DNA from: an uncultured Collinsella sp.
GTDB taxonomy: Bacteria > Actinomycetota > Coriobacteriia > Coriobacteriales > Coriobacteriaceae
NCBI GenBank assembly: GCA_900540895.1
Contig: UQHV01000001.1
Span: 1-64,000, forward strand
DNA length: 64,000 nt
Reading direction: 5' to 3'
Shown: in pieces, positions 33,478 to 42,008 of the stretch
Position numbering within the stretch: the first letter of the stretch is position 1
Layout: every line of letters starts with the position of its first letter
The notes under the pieces: model-generated
The model's input: only the letters and a program-made list of their open reading frames with translations
Told to the model about the DNA's origin: nothing
Database searches by the model: none
Program-made: the position numbers and the translations under genes

Positions 33478-34188
33478 ATGGGTCAGAAAGTCTACCCCAC
33501 CGGCTTCCGTCTTGGCATCACCGAGAACTGGCGCTCCCGCTGGTTCGCAGAGAAGGATTACGCTAAGACCCTCGGTAACGATCTCGAGATCCGCAAGTAC
33601 CTCGAGAAGCGTCTTTCCCGCGCAGCTGTCTCCCGCGTCGAGATCGAGCGCGCTGGCGACAAGGTGAAGGTCATCATCCTCACCGCTCGCCCCGGCGTTG
33701 TCATCGGTAAGAAGGGTGCCGAGATCGATACCCTCCGCACCGAGCTCGAGAAGGTCGCTGGCGTCTCCAAGGGCCAGCTCTCCGTCGACGTTGTCGAGAT
33801 CAAGCGCCCCGAGCTCGACGCCAACCTCGTTGCTCAGTCCATCGCTGAGCAGCTCGAGGGCCGCGTTGCCTTCCGTCGCGCTATGCGCAAGGCTGTCCAG
33901 TCCGCCCGCAAGGCCGGCGCCAAGGGCATCCGTATCCAGTGCTCCGGTCGTCTCGGCGGTGCCGAGATGGGCCGTCGTGAGTGGTACCGCGAGGGTCGCG
34001 TGCCTCTGCACACCCTCCGTGCCAAGATCGACTACGGCACGGCTGTCGCCAGCACCACCATGGGTGCCTGCGGCGTGAAGGTCTGGATCTACCTGGGCGA
34101 GAAGCTCCCGGGCCAGCCTGTTCCCAACCCTGCACTCGAGGGCTCTTCCCGTCCTCGTCGTCGTAACTCCGAGAGGAGGGGTCAGTAG
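33478..34188 (+). CDS. rpsC: 30S ribosomal protein S3
   Basis: S3 (236 residues), part of the mRNA entry helicase. N-terminal GQKVYPTGFRLGITENW, the KH domain with PGVVIGKKGAEIDTLR, and the C-terminal GGAEMGRREWYREGRVPLHT are all clear. AAGGAGG sits at the rplV end before the ATG. Its stop overlaps the rplP start by one base. Confidence 0.97.
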   Translation: MGQKVYPTGFRLGITENWRSRWFAEKDYAKTLGNDLEIRKYLEKRLSRAAVSRVEIERAGDKVKVIILTARPGVVIGKKGAEIDTLRTELEKVAGVSKGQLSVDVVEIKRPELDANLVAQSIAEQLEGRVAFRRAMRKAVQSARKAGAKGIRIQCSGRLGGAEMGRREWYREGRVPLHTLRAKIDYGTAVASTTMGACGVKVWIYLGEKLPGQPVPNPALEGSSRPRRRNSERRGQ

Positions 34189-34691
34189 TGCTTGCCCCTA
34201 AGCGTATTCTTCACCGCAAGGTGCAGCGTGGCTCCATGAAGGGCCAGGCCAAGGGTAATACCGAGCTGCATTTCGGCGAGTTTGGTATCCAGGCTCTCGA
34301 GGCCCATTGGATCACCAACCGTCAGATCGAGGCCGCTCGTATTGCCATGACCCGCTACATGAAGCGTGGCGGTCGTGTCTACATCACGATCTTCCCCGAT
34401 AAGCCCATCACCAAGAAGCCTGCCGAGACTCGCATGGGTTCTGGTAAGGGTAACCCCGAGGAGTGGGTGGCCGTCGTCAAGCCCGGCCGCATCATGTTCG
34501 AGGTCAAGGGCGTGCCCGAGGAGGTCGCTCGCGAGGCTCTGCGTCTTGCACAGCACAAGCTTCCCATCAAGACCAAGATTGTTGCTGCTAAGAACGCTGA
34601 GCAGCGCATCGAGAAGGAGATGGCTGAGGAGGCCGCTCTCGAGGCCAAGTGGGCTGCTGAGGACGCCGCTGCCGCCAAGGAGGAGAACTAA
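34188..34691 (+). CDS. rplP: 50S ribosomal protein L16
   Basis: L16 (167 residues) near the A site. LAPKRILHRKVQRGSMKG at the start, RGGRVYITIFPDKPITKKPAETRMGSGKG in the middle (given here by its positions about 60-88) and FEVKGVPEEVAREALRLAQ follow the family. The C-terminus is extended by about 25 Ala/Glu/Lys-rich residues compared with E. coli L16. The start is GTG, overlapping the rpsC stop by one base. Confidence 0.96.
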   Translation: MLAPKRILHRKVQRGSMKGQAKGNTELHFGEFGIQALEAHWITNRQIEAARIAMTRYMKRGGRVYITIFPDKPITKKPAETRMGSGKGNPEEWVAVVKPGRIMFEVKGVPEEVAREALRLAQHKLPIKTKIVAAKNAEQRIEKEMAEEAALEAKWAAEDAAAAKEEN

Positions 34692-34906
34692 TGAAGCCCG
34701 CAGAGATTCGTGAGCTCTCGGACGCTCAGCTCGTTGAGAAGCTGAAGGAAATGCGCGCCGAGCTCTTTAACCTTCGTTTCCAGATGGCCACCAGCCAGCT
34801 GGACAACACCGCTCGCGTCAACACCGTGAAGAAGGACATCGCTCGCGTCCTCACGGAGCAGCGCGCCCGCGAGATCGCAGCGGAGAAGTCCGCTGTCGCC
34901 GAGTAG
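34691..34906 (+). CDS. rpmC: 50S ribosomal protein L29
   Basis: L29 (71 residues), two long helices at the tunnel exit. KPAEIRELSDAQLVEKL and the block ELFNLRFQMATSQLDNTARV are typical. The ATG overlaps the rplP stop by one base, so the two are translationally coupled. Confidence 0.95.
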   Translation: MKPAEIRELSDAQLVEKLKEMRAELFNLRFQMATSQLDNTARVNTVKKDIARVLTEQRAREIAAEKSAVAE

Positions 34907-34922
34907 GACCTAAGGAGAGAAC

Positions 34923-35183
34923 ATGACTGATTCGCGTAACTCGCGTAAGGTCCGTACGGGTGTCGTTACCTCCGTCTCCGGTGCCAAGACCATCGTTGTC
35001 ACCATCACCGAGCGCAAGCGTCACCCCAAGTACGGCAAGATGATGACCAGCTCCAAGAAGCTGCACGCTCACGACGAGGAGTGCACGGCTGGCGTGGGCG
35101 ATACCGTCCGCGTTATGGAGACCCGTCCTATGTCCAAGATGAAGCGTTGGCGCCTCATCGAGGTCGTCGAGCGCGCTAAATAA
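34923..35183 (+). CDS. rpsQ: 30S ribosomal protein S17
   Basis: S17 (86 residues), an OB-fold primary binder of 16S rRNA. RKVRTGVVTSVSGAKTIVV, ERKRHPKYGKMM and DTVRVMETRPMSKMKRWRL match the family. AAGGAGA precedes the ATG. Last gene of the S10 set; an intergenic gap of about 118 bases to rplN may contain a promoter. Confidence 0.96.
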   Translation: MTDSRNSRKVRTGVVTSVSGAKTIVVTITERKRHPKYGKMMTSSKKLHAHDEECTAGVGDTVRVMETRPMSKMKRWRLIEVVERAK

Positions 35184-35301
35184 GCAGTCGCTCTTACGAC
35201 TTGTACGTTTCCGAAGATGTGCGTATGCCTGGCTTGCATACCACGGGCCGTATAAAGGCTGCGCACCTCTCTTCGGTTCTTAGTTCGGAGGAACATCTAC
35301 C

Positions 35302-35670
35302 ATGATTCAGATGCAAACCATGCTGAACGTCGCCGACAACTCCGGCGCTCGCAAGATTCGCTGCATCAAGGTGCTTGGCGGTTCCAAGCGTCGTTATGCA
35401 GGCATCGGCGATGTGTTCATCGGTGCTGTCCAGGAGGCTACCCCTGGCGCCAACGTCAAGAAGAAGGACGTTGTCCGTTGCGTCGTCGTTCGCACCGTTA
35501 AGGAGATCCGCCGCAAGGATGGCTCCTACATTCGCTTTGATGAGAACGCCTGCGTTGTCATCAACAACGATGGTTCGCCCGTCGGCACCCGTATCTTCGG
35601 GCCCGTCGCTCGCGAGCTTCGTGACAAGAAGTACATGAAGATCGTCTCGCTCGCTCCCGAGACCCTGTAG
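35302..35670 (+). CDS. rplN: 50S ribosomal protein L14
   Basis: L14 (122 residues), at the subunit interface. MIQMQTMLNVADNSGARKI and the block FDENACVVINNDGSPVGTRI are diagnostic. GGAGGA precedes the ATG. It normally opens the spc operon, of which only rplN and rplX are found here. Confidence 0.96.
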   Translation: MIQMQTMLNVADNSGARKIRCIKVLGGSKRRYAGIGDVFIGAVQEATPGANVKKKDVVRCVVVRTVKEIRRKDGSYIRFDENACVVINNDGSPVGTRIFGPVARELRDKKYMKIVSLAPETL

Positions 35671-35683
35671 TTAGGGGAGATAT

Positions 35684-35989
35684 ATGTATATCAAGAAGGG
35701 CGATAAGGTCCAGGTTCTCTCTGGTAAGGATCGCGGCAAGCAGGGCGTTGTCCTGCGTGCTCTCCCCGCCGAGAACAAGGTCGTTGTCGAGGGCGTTTCG
35801 GTCGTCAAGAAGGCCGTCAAGCCCAACGCTGCCAACCAACAGGGCGGCATCGTTTCGCAGGAGGCTCCCATCGACGCCTCCAACGTCAATCTCGTTTGCC
35901 CCGAGTGCGGTAAGGTTACCCGCGTCGGTCACGAGAAGGACGGCAAGAACAAGCTGCGCGTCTGCAAGAAGTGCGGCCACAAGTTCTAA
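35684..35989 (+). CDS. rplX: 50S ribosomal protein L24
   Basis: L24 (101 residues), an assembly initiator with a KOW fold (KKGDKVQVLSGKDRGKQG at residues 4-21). The C-terminal part keeps four cysteines in CPECG and CKKCG, a zinc-ribbon form seen in many bacteria. It is followed by a terminator rather than rplE, so the spc operon is cut here. Confidence 0.95.
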   Translation: MYIKKGDKVQVLSGKDRGKQGVVLRALPAENKVVVEGVSVVKKAVKPNAANQQGGIVSQEAPIDASNVNLVCPECGKVTRVGHEKDGKNKLRVCKKCGHKF

Positions 35990-36016
35990 GCTGCCCGCAA
36001 CATCAAGTTGCTAGCA

Positions 36017-36050
36017 AAGGCCCGGATGCCACGGCACCCGGGCCTTTTTC
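36017..36050 (+). terminator. Terminator after rplX
   Basis: AGGCCCGG and CCCGGGCCT arms around ATGCCACGGCA with a five-T tail. It ends the ribosomal block, which is unexpected this early in the spc operon. Confidence 0.85.
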
Positions 36051-36070
36051 TATCCCTACTCATTGGGGAT

Positions 36071-36097
36071 ACTCATTGGGGACAGACTTAAATGAGT
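36071..36097. repeat. GGGACRG-core stem-loop
   Basis: ACTCATT and AATGAGT arms around GGGGACAGACTTA. A second copy of the left half (ACTCATTGGGGA) stands directly upstream at 36058-36069, so the element looks partly duplicated. Confidence 0.55.
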
Positions 36098-36330
36098 ACC
36101 CTAACTGGGTAAGCATAAATGAGCGGGTCGTGCTGTATAAATTGCTTGTGTGCGCGTTTATGCGCGTTAGATTGCGTTTAATTACGCACCTATGCGTATA
36201 TATGCACCGTTTACGGGGCAATAATGACCGTTTAACGGTGAGATACGCAAAAACGCGCACAGACGCGCGTGTTTGTGCGAATATAGAGCTGTCAGAAATG
36301 CAAGACGTTCTATGACACAGGAGACACATA
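36098..36330. promoter_or_regulatory. AT-rich control region before the oxidoreductase
   Basis: This stretch is much richer in AT than its neighbours and is dense in GCGTTT/GCGCGT-type motifs (36151-36220), with a palindrome ACCGTTTAACGGT near 36229 and a related ACCGTTTACGG before it. It probably carries the promoter and the operator for the downstream DeoR-type regulator. I could not fix individual sites with confidence. Confidence 0.35.
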
Positions 36331-37410
36331 ATGGCAGATTCCAAGCAGGCTCCACTCGACGCCGCGGCAGCCGCAAAGGCAGCGTTCGCTTCGGTCCAGG
36401 GTAAGCCATTCCCCGATGATATCTTTACGGCTCCCGAGCTTTGTTGGGCTGTGATCGGGTGCGGCGTTATCGCCAACCAGATGGCCCAGTCTCTAGCTCT
36501 TGCCGGCCGCAAGCTTGCGGGCGTCGCAAACCGTACGCTATCCAAGGCTCAAGCTTTTGCCGAGCAGTATGGCATCGAGAAGGTCTATGAGACGGTCGAG
36601 GACCTCTACGCCGATCCGGATATCGACGCCGTCTATATCACCACGCCGCACAACACGCATATCACCTACCTGCGAGCCGCTCTGGCAGCTGGCAAGCACG
36701 TGCTCTGCGAAAAGGCCATTACCCTCAACTCTGCCGAGCTCGACGAGGCCCGTGCCATCGCCGACGAGCACAACGTGGTCCTTATGGACGCCACCACGGT
36801 GCTCCACATGCCGCTGTATCAAGAGCTGCGCCGTCGAATGGATGCGGGCGAGTTTGGCCGCATGAACCTCGCTCAGCTCAACTTTGGTAGCTACAAGGAG
36901 TACGGCGACCTGACCAACCGTTTCTATAATCGCAACCTCGCTGGCGGTGCCATGCTCGATATTGGCGTATACGCCCTGTCCGTCATGCGCCTGTTTATGG
37001 CCAGGCAGCCAGCCGAGGTCGTGTCTCTGGGCAATACCTGCGAGACTGGCGTTGACATCGCGGGTGGCATTGTCTGCCGTAATGCTGAGCAGCAGCTGGG
37101 CGTTGTGAGCCTTACGCTCCACTCCAAGCAGCCCAAGCGCTCGGTCATCAGCTTCGATAAGTGCTATATCGAGGTCAACGAGTATCCGCGTGCCGACCAT
37201 GCGACCATCGTGTGGACTGCGGACGGTCACCGTGAGGAGGTCCACGCTGGCACCGAGGCATACGCTCTGTGCTACGAGATGGCCGACCTGGAGAAGGCGG
37301 TTGCCGGCGATGATTCGAAGCGCGAGCTTCTGGGCTATGCTTCTGATGTTATGGAGCTGATGACCAAGCTCCGCGCCGACTGGGGAGTCGTGTACCCCGA
37401 GGAGGAGTAA
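36331..37410 (+). CDS. Gfo/Idh/MocA family oxidoreductase
   Basis: 359 residues. An N-terminal Rossmann fold binds NAD(P) (WAVIGCGVIANQMAQSLA near residue 35), followed by a C-terminal alpha/beta domain. The usual EKP motif reads EKA here (LCEKAITL near residue 130), a tolerated variant. Family members oxidise or reduce sugars, inositols and related polyols or dihydrodiols; the substrate here is unknown. It is co-transcribed with a DeoR-type regulator three bases downstream, which points to sugar or polyol use. An N-terminal extension of about 30 residues precedes the fold. Confidence 0.85.
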   Translation: MADSKQAPLDAAAAAKAAFASVQGKPFPDDIFTAPELCWAVIGCGVIANQMAQSLALAGRKLAGVANRTLSKAQAFAEQYGIEKVYETVEDLYADPDIDAVYITTPHNTHITYLRAALAAGKHVLCEKAITLNSAELDEARAIADEHNVVLMDATTVLHMPLYQELRRRMDAGEFGRMNLAQLNFGSYKEYGDLTNRFYNRNLAGGAMLDIGVYALSVMRLFMARQPAEVVSLGNTCETGVDIAGGIVCRNAEQQLGVVSLTLHSKQPKRSVISFDKCYIEVNEYPRADHATIVWTADGHREEVHAGTEAYALCYEMADLEKAVAGDDSKRELLGYASDVMELMTKLRADWGVVYPEEE

Positions 37411-37413
37411 GCG

Positions 37414-38160
37414 ATGCTTGCGGAAGATAGGCTCAACGCGATCGTGACGATGGTGCAGCAGGCCGGCTCGGTTACCGTGCCGGAGCTTGCTGAAGCCCTG
37501 GGCGTGACGGCGTCTACCATTCGGCGCGACCTGCAGGCGCTCGACCGTGCACACCGTATCGCCAAGGTGCACGGAGGCGCGACGAGTCTGGAGCGTGCGC
37601 ACGTGACGCGCGACCTGACGATCAACGAGCGCAGTGATCTCCATAACGATGACAAGGAGCGCATCTGCGCCCGTGCGGCGGCGCTTGTGGAGCCCGAGAG
37701 CTTTGTGTACATCGATTCAGGTTCGACGACGCTTAGGCTCATCGAGCATCTTCCGCGCCTTGAGGGCGTCACCTATGTGACCGACTCCGTGCTCCATGCT
37801 CAGCATCTCGCTCTGCGCGGCATGCGCACCGTGGTGCTGGGCGGCGAGCTCAAGCCCGAGACCGAGGCGCTCGTCGGTCCCGACGCCTTGGCAACCCTGG
37901 ACCGCTATAACTTCAACTGCGGCTTTTGGGGTTCCAATGGCATCGCCGCCGAGCAAGGTCTCACCACACCGGATATCGAGGAAGCGCAAGTCAAGCGTAT
38001 CTCGATGCGCCATACCGCCAAACGCTTCGTAATCTCAGACGCCAGCAAATTCGGCATGGTGGCGCCCGTCAAGTTCGCGGACTTCCGCGACGCAACGATT
38101 ATTACCGCGGGCGAGGTGCCAGCCAAGTACCAGTCGATGGACAACGTCATCACGGTCTAG
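37414..38160 (+). CDS. DeoR/GlpR family transcriptional regulator
   Basis: 248 residues. N-terminal winged helix (MLAEDRLNAIVTMVQQAG, then VTVPELAEALGVTASTIRRDL near residues 21-41) and the C-terminal sugar-phosphate sensor domain (YIDSGSTTLRLIEHL near residue 97). Such regulators usually repress a neighbouring sugar-phosphate pathway and respond to its intermediate. It probably controls itself and the oxidoreductase, whose upstream region has palindromic motifs. Confidence 0.9.
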   Translation: MLAEDRLNAIVTMVQQAGSVTVPELAEALGVTASTIRRDLQALDRAHRIAKVHGGATSLERAHVTRDLTINERSDLHNDDKERICARAAALVEPESFVYIDSGSTTLRLIEHLPRLEGVTYVTDSVLHAQHLALRGMRTVVLGGELKPETEALVGPDALATLDRYNFNCGFWGSNGIAAEQGLTTPDIEEAQVKRISMRHTAKRFVISDASKFGMVAPVKFADFRDATIITAGEVPAKYQSMDNVITV

Positions 38161-38199
38161 CGACAGGGCAAGGTCAAAACCATTTAGGTTCCTCAATAG

Positions 38200-38240
38200 A
38201 AAAGCGGCAACACCCTCGATGGGCGATGCCGCTTTTGTTG
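38200..38240. terminator. Terminator after the DeoR-type gene
   Basis: AAAAGCGGCA and TGCCGCTTTT arms, symmetric, so it could work on both strands. Confidence 0.8.
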
Positions 38241-38252
38241 TCTGCCGTTTTG

Positions 38253-38468
38253 TCTAAATCTGTAACAACTAGACCGTTAAAAGTGGGCTAGGTGTTACAG
38301 ATTGAGATACTTCCGAACCTTGCCGTCCCTTTGTCTCGATCTGTAACATCTGGGACCGATTTTGACGAGTTATTGTTACAGATTGAGATTTTCCATTGAG
38401 GGGGATTCGAATGTCTCGATCTGTAACGGATAGACCGGAAAATGGGTTCTAACTGTTACAGATCGAGA
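38253..38468. repeat. Array of three 55-bp inverted repeats
   Basis: The 14-base motif TCTCGATCTGTAAC occurs six times in alternating orientation at 38253, 38294, 38334, 38375, 38414 and 38455 (steps of 41, 40, 41, 39, 41). Each pair of facing motifs encloses exactly 27 bases with a shared centre (GACCG, then an A/T run, and usually GGG). Units are 55 bp at 80-81 bp intervals. There are no cas genes, and orientation alternates, so this is not a CRISPR array. Function unknown. Confidence 0.75.
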
Positions 38469-38500
38469 CGTTTTGGGGCCGCGGCCGAGCCATTGCGGCA

Positions 38501-38539
38501 AAACCACCACAAAGGTGCCTGTCCCCATTGTGGTGGTTT
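38501..38539. repeat. GGGACRG-core stem-loop at the end of the RluA-type gene
   Basis: Perfect 12-base arms AAACCACCACAA and TTGTGGTGGTTT enclose AGGTGCCTGTCCCCA, which on the other strand reads TGGGGACAGGCACCT. The right arm overlaps the stop codon of the pseudouridine synthase by two bases. Confidence 0.7.
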
Positions 38540-39197
38540 AGGGCTCCCAGGGGCAGGGGGCTTCGATGTGGATGTGCTCGCCGGTTACGGGATGCGTAAA
38601 GGACACGCTGTGGGCATGGAGCATCAGGCCGCAGGGACGCGGCGTGCCGTAGAGCTCGTCGCCCACCAGGGGATGACGCTCGCTCGCCAGGTGCACGCGG
38701 ATCTGGTGTTTGCGGCCGGTGAGCAGCTCGACATCGATATACGAGCGCGTGGGCAGGCCACGACGGCTCTTAAGACGCTTGAGCACCTTCACGCGCGTTT
38801 GAGACGGCTTGCCACTGGCGCCGACGCGCATCTTGCGGCTGTCGTGACGGTCGCGGGCGATGGGCTTGTCGATGAGCTTCTCGTTCCAGTCGATCTTGCC
38901 CTCGGCGAGCGCCAGGTAGTGCTTTTCGAAAGCGTGGTCGATGACCATCTGGTCAAAGGCGGGCTGCGTCTGCTTGTCGAGCGAAAACAGCACCACGCCG
39001 GTGGTGTCGCGGTCCAGGCGGTTGAGCGGCTGCATGTCGGTCGCGGCAAAGCCGTCGCCCATCGCCAGCAGCAGGTCGCTGGCGTAGTCGGTGAGCGTGC
39101 GCTCGCCGGTGCCGTCACCGTGTACGATCATGCCGGCGGGTTTGTCGATGGCCATGAGCCAGGCATCGCAGTAGAGGACTTGAGGTTCTTCGTTCAC
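38538..39197 (-). CDS. RluA-family pseudouridine synthase
   Basis: 219 residues. Isomerises uridine to pseudouridine in rRNA or tRNA. Catalytic motif NRLDRDTTGVVLFS (Asp near residue 62), IDKPAGMIVH near 18, and GRKHQIRVHLASERHPLVGD near 165. There is no S4 RNA-binding domain, as in the short RluA-type enzymes. The start is GTG with GAAAGG upstream. It lies 15 bases after the U32 gene in the same direction, so the two RNA-modifying genes form an operon. Confidence 0.88.
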   Translation of the reverse strand: MNEEPQVLYCDAWLMAIDKPAGMIVHGDGTGERTLTDYASDLLLAMGDGFAATDMQPLNRLDRDTTGVVLFSLDKQTQPAFDQMVIDHAFEKHYLALAEGKIDWNEKLIDKPIARDRHDSRKMRVGASGKPSQTRVKVLKRLKSRRGLPTRSYIDVELLTGRKHQIRVHLASERHPLVGDELYGTPRPCGLMLHAHSVSFTHPVTGEHIHIEAPCPWEP

Positions 39198-39212
39198 GTG
39201 TAAGCCTTTCGG

Positions 39213-41708
39213 TTAGCTAATTCCCACAAACATGCAGCCCGAGGTGGCACCGCGTAGGCGGGCGGCCGGCTTGCGGCCGGCTTGCGCGGCCTCGACGGCG
39301 CGACGGACGCGGGCGACGGCACGACCCACCTCATCCGCCTCGAGCAGCGTTCCGTCCACCATGAGACGACGCACGCCGGCATCGAGCAGCTGAGGAACCT
39401 GCGGCGTGAGGTCGATGGGGTAGGCATCGTACAGGCGAGAGCGGCCGTGGATGTCGGTGCGGACGGGCATGACCTTTCCGTCGATATTCTTGAGCGAGAG
39501 CTTGCGGGCACGCAGACGGCAGTTGACACAATCGTGGATGCAGCCGTTGGCAACCTGCAGAATGCAATGCTCGCTTGTCATGACGCGCGGGCGGCCAAAG
39601 ACGGTGATGCCCAAAGCCGCGGGCGCGGCGGCACCGAGCGAGACAATCTCGTCGAGCGTGATTTCGGGCGAGAGCCAAAACGCACCGGCTCCGCGCTCGG
39701 CAAGCGCCTCCATGCAGGGCGTGTTGTGCACCGGCAGGCAAGAGCGAATTTCGGCCGTGGCGCCGGCCTGCGCGGCTACGGCGAGCTCGGAGATATTACC
39801 GACGGCGACGGTAGCTCCGGCATTGATCCAGGGATCGACGCGCTCGTGGTCGACGGCGCGGCAGACCTCGTCGAGTACGGGTACGATGCCCTGCTCAAAC
39901 GCATCGGCGGGGGAGAGCTCGGCCGCATCGAGCGCATCGGTGGTCATGTAGATGCGCGTGGCGCCCTCGGCGCGAGCTGCCTCGGCGGCCTCGAGCGAGG
40001 TGACGGCGGCGCAGATCTGCGGCTCATCGCGGTAGTGCTCGGGCGCGGGGCGGGAATCACTGGTTACAATCGCCGGCAGCTCGAGCGTTTTCGCGCGCTC
40101 CTCGTACGGTGCCAGAATGGCCTCTTCCAGCGCCTTACAAGCGGCGGCGCGCACCTTGTGCACGGCGGAAAAGCCCATACCGCAGCCGGCGTCGAGCGAA
40201 ACGTCAAAGCTTGCGGCCTCAAAGGGAGAGGAGCCCATGCGCCCGACGTGCTCAACCAGATCGGATGCCTCGACGGCGCGGGTCTTGGCAGCCTCGACGG
40301 TAAAGCCCGTGGCCGTGGCCGTAAGCGAAGGGTCGTCGCAGCAGGTGAGCGTAACGGTAAACGGCTCGCCCAGGCGCGCCACGACGGACACGTCAACAGC
40401 TCGGCGGCGCAGCACATCGCGCTTGAGCGCGGCGCCGGCGGCGTCGATGGCGCGCTGACTGCGAATCACGCGGACGCGGCAGCCCTCGGGCATGCTGCGG
40501 GGCACGCGGCACTCGATGATGTCGCCGGCAGCGGCATCCTCGGCAGCGATGGTGGTCAGGAACTGGTCAAACTCATTGTCGTGACGAAGCTCCAGCAGGT
40601 CGCCCTTGCCCACGGGCTCAAACAACTCAATGCGGGCGATGGCGGCGCGGCGACGACGGTCGTCGGGTTTGAGCCCGCGCACGTCGCGGTTGGCCAGACG
40701 GCTGCCCAGCACCGTGCCCACAATCTGGCCGCGGTTGTTGGAGCGCTCGTAACTCATCATCTCGTCGCCCGAGGTGCCGTCCTGATAGGCGTGCGTAAAG
40801 TCGCGGTTAAAGCAGCGCTTGAGTTGGCGCTGGCGAGCGGCGTCCTCGTCCTTATCTACGGCGACCCCGGCCAGCATGTCGTCGATCTGATGACGATACA
40901 CATCAACGATGGAGTACACGTAATCGGGCGCCTTCATGCGGCCCTCGAGCTTGAGCGATGCGGCGCCGGCGTCATACAGACGGCGAACAAGCTGCGACGT
41001 GTTGGTGTCGCGCGGGCACAGCGCGCGCCCGCGACCGGCGGGGGAGAGCGAGCGGCCGTTCTCGTTGATCAACTCGTAAGGCAGGCGACAGGGCTGAGCG
41101 CACATGCCGCGGTTGGCCGAGCGGCCCGCCATGGCAAAACTCGAGAGCAGGCATAGGCCCGAGTAGCAAAAGCAGATGGCGCCATGGCTGAAGACCTCAA
41201 GGTCCACATCGGGCGCGGCGTCGTGAATGGCGGCGATTTCGTCGATGGAGAGCTCGCGCGAGAGAGTCACGCGGTCGGCGCCCTGCTCACGGCACCAAAG
41301 GGTTCCGCGGTCGTCGTGGATGTTCGCCTGGGTCGAGATATGTGTCTCGATGCCGGGCATGGTGCGCTTGACCTCAAAGAACAGACCCCAGTCCTGGATA
41401 ATGAAGGCATCGGCGCCCAGCGTGGAGCAGCGATGGATGAGTTGCAGCGCATCGCCCATCTCGGACTGCTTGATGACGATGTTGACCGTGACGTAGACGC
41501 GCGACCCGGCTAGATGCGCGGCGCGGCAGGCTTGCTCAAAGGCCTCGTCGGTAAAGTTGGTTGCCTTGCGGCGGGCGTTGAAGCTGCCCATGCCGCAGTA
41601 GATGGCGTCTGCCCCGGCGGCGAGCGCGGCGGCAAAGGGCTCCGGGCCTCCGGCGGGGGCCAAAAGCTCGGGCCTGCGGTTAGTGGTTCGGCTGGCGGTT
41701 GCGGTCAT
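39213..41708 (-). CDS. U32 family protein, RlhA-like
   Basis: 831 residues. The first 400 residues are a U32 domain (ELLAPAGGPEPFAAALAAGADAIYCG near residues 14-39, cited by its ends) with the cysteine cluster CFCYSGLCLLSS and NRGMCAQPCR, which in RlhA binds an iron-sulfur cluster. The rest is a DUF3656-type extension ending in a second cysteine set (CILQVANGCIHDCVNC). RlhA hydroxylates C2501 of 23S rRNA; family members are also annotated as collagenase-like peptidases. The partner pseudouridine synthase supports an rRNA role. RBS GAAAGGCAGGAT. Confidence 0.82.
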   Translation of the reverse strand: MTATASRTTNRRPELLAPAGGPEPFAAALAAGADAIYCGMGSFNARRKATNFTDEAFEQACRAAHLAGSRVYVTVNIVIKQSEMGDALQLIHRCSTLGADAFIIQDWGLFFEVKRTMPGIETHISTQANIHDDRGTLWCREQGADRVTLSRELSIDEIAAIHDAAPDVDLEVFSHGAICFCYSGLCLLSSFAMAGRSANRGMCAQPCRLPYELINENGRSLSPAGRGRALCPRDTNTSQLVRRLYDAGAASLKLEGRMKAPDYVYSIVDVYRHQIDDMLAGVAVDKDEDAARQRQLKRCFNRDFTHAYQDGTSGDEMMSYERSNNRGQIVGTVLGSRLANRDVRGLKPDDRRRRAAIARIELFEPVGKGDLLELRHDNEFDQFLTTIAAEDAAAGDIIECRVPRSMPEGCRVRVIRSQRAIDAAGAALKRDVLRRRAVDVSVVARLGEPFTVTLTCCDDPSLTATATGFTVEAAKTRAVEASDLVEHVGRMGSSPFEAASFDVSLDAGCGMGFSAVHKVRAAACKALEEAILAPYEERAKTLELPAIVTSDSRPAPEHYRDEPQICAAVTSLEAAEAARAEGATRIYMTTDALDAAELSPADAFEQGIVPVLDEVCRAVDHERVDPWINAGATVAVGNISELAVAAQAGATAEIRSCLPVHNTPCMEALAERGAGAFWLSPEITLDEIVSLGAAAPAALGITVFGRPRVMTSEHCILQVANGCIHDCVNCRLRARKLSLKNIDGKVMPVRTDIHGRSRLYDAYPIDLTPQVPQLLDAGVRRLMVDGTLLEADEVGRAVARVRRAVEAAQAGRKPAARLRGATSGCMFVGIS

Positions 41709-41864
41709 ATCCTGCCTTTCAAAATGCTCAGATATTCAAAAGTATAGTGGCGTCGCTGCGATGGACGATGCCCGCAGCCTAAGCAGGACAAAGTCTTCAG
41801 CAGCTTGGACTGGCTGCTCCACATGAGAACCGTTCAGCGGTTCGGGGAAACCGTTGGGCGATAA

Positions 41865-41895
41865 AATATTCTCGCAAGCTGATAATATTCTTGCA
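41865..41895 (+). promoter_or_regulatory. Tandem direct repeat upstream of ridA
   Basis: AATATTCTCGCA (41865-41876) and AATATTCTTGCA (41884-41895), 19 bases apart; the second contains most of the -35 box. It could be an operator or a duplicated upstream element. Confidence 0.4.
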
Positions 41896-41919
41896 TCAAA
41901 CAGAAACCTTGAGTACTAT
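41891..41919 (+). promoter_or_regulatory. Promoter of ridA
   Basis: TTGCAT (41891-41896), 17 bases, TACTAT (41914-41919). The predicted start of transcription is about 41926, immediately before a perfect hairpin. Confidence 0.65.
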
Positions 41920-41927
41920 CCCAATCA

Positions 41928-41975
41928 AGCGCGGTGTTCAGACCGAACTGTGCCTCCCGGTGTGAACACCGCGCT
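41928..41975 (+). promoter_or_regulatory. 5'-terminal stem-loop of the ridA transcript
   Basis: Perfect 13-base arms (AGCGCGGTGTTCA and TGAACACCGCGCT) with a 22-base loop, beginning about two bases after the predicted transcription start. A 5'-terminal hairpin of this strength would protect the mRNA from 5'-end-dependent decay; a protein operator is also possible. Confidence 0.55.
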
Positions 41976-42008
41976 CACGCTCTCTCAATTGATCGTAAGG
42001 AGAAAAAC

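Noticed and set aside
38253..38468. CRISPR array
   Set aside because: The repeated motif alternates in orientation, is only 14 bases long, and no cas gene is nearby.
39282..41156. A 624-residue plus-strand frame over the U32 gene
   Set aside because: The minus-strand U32 protein has clear motifs, a ribosome-binding site and a coherent partner gene; the plus frame has none.
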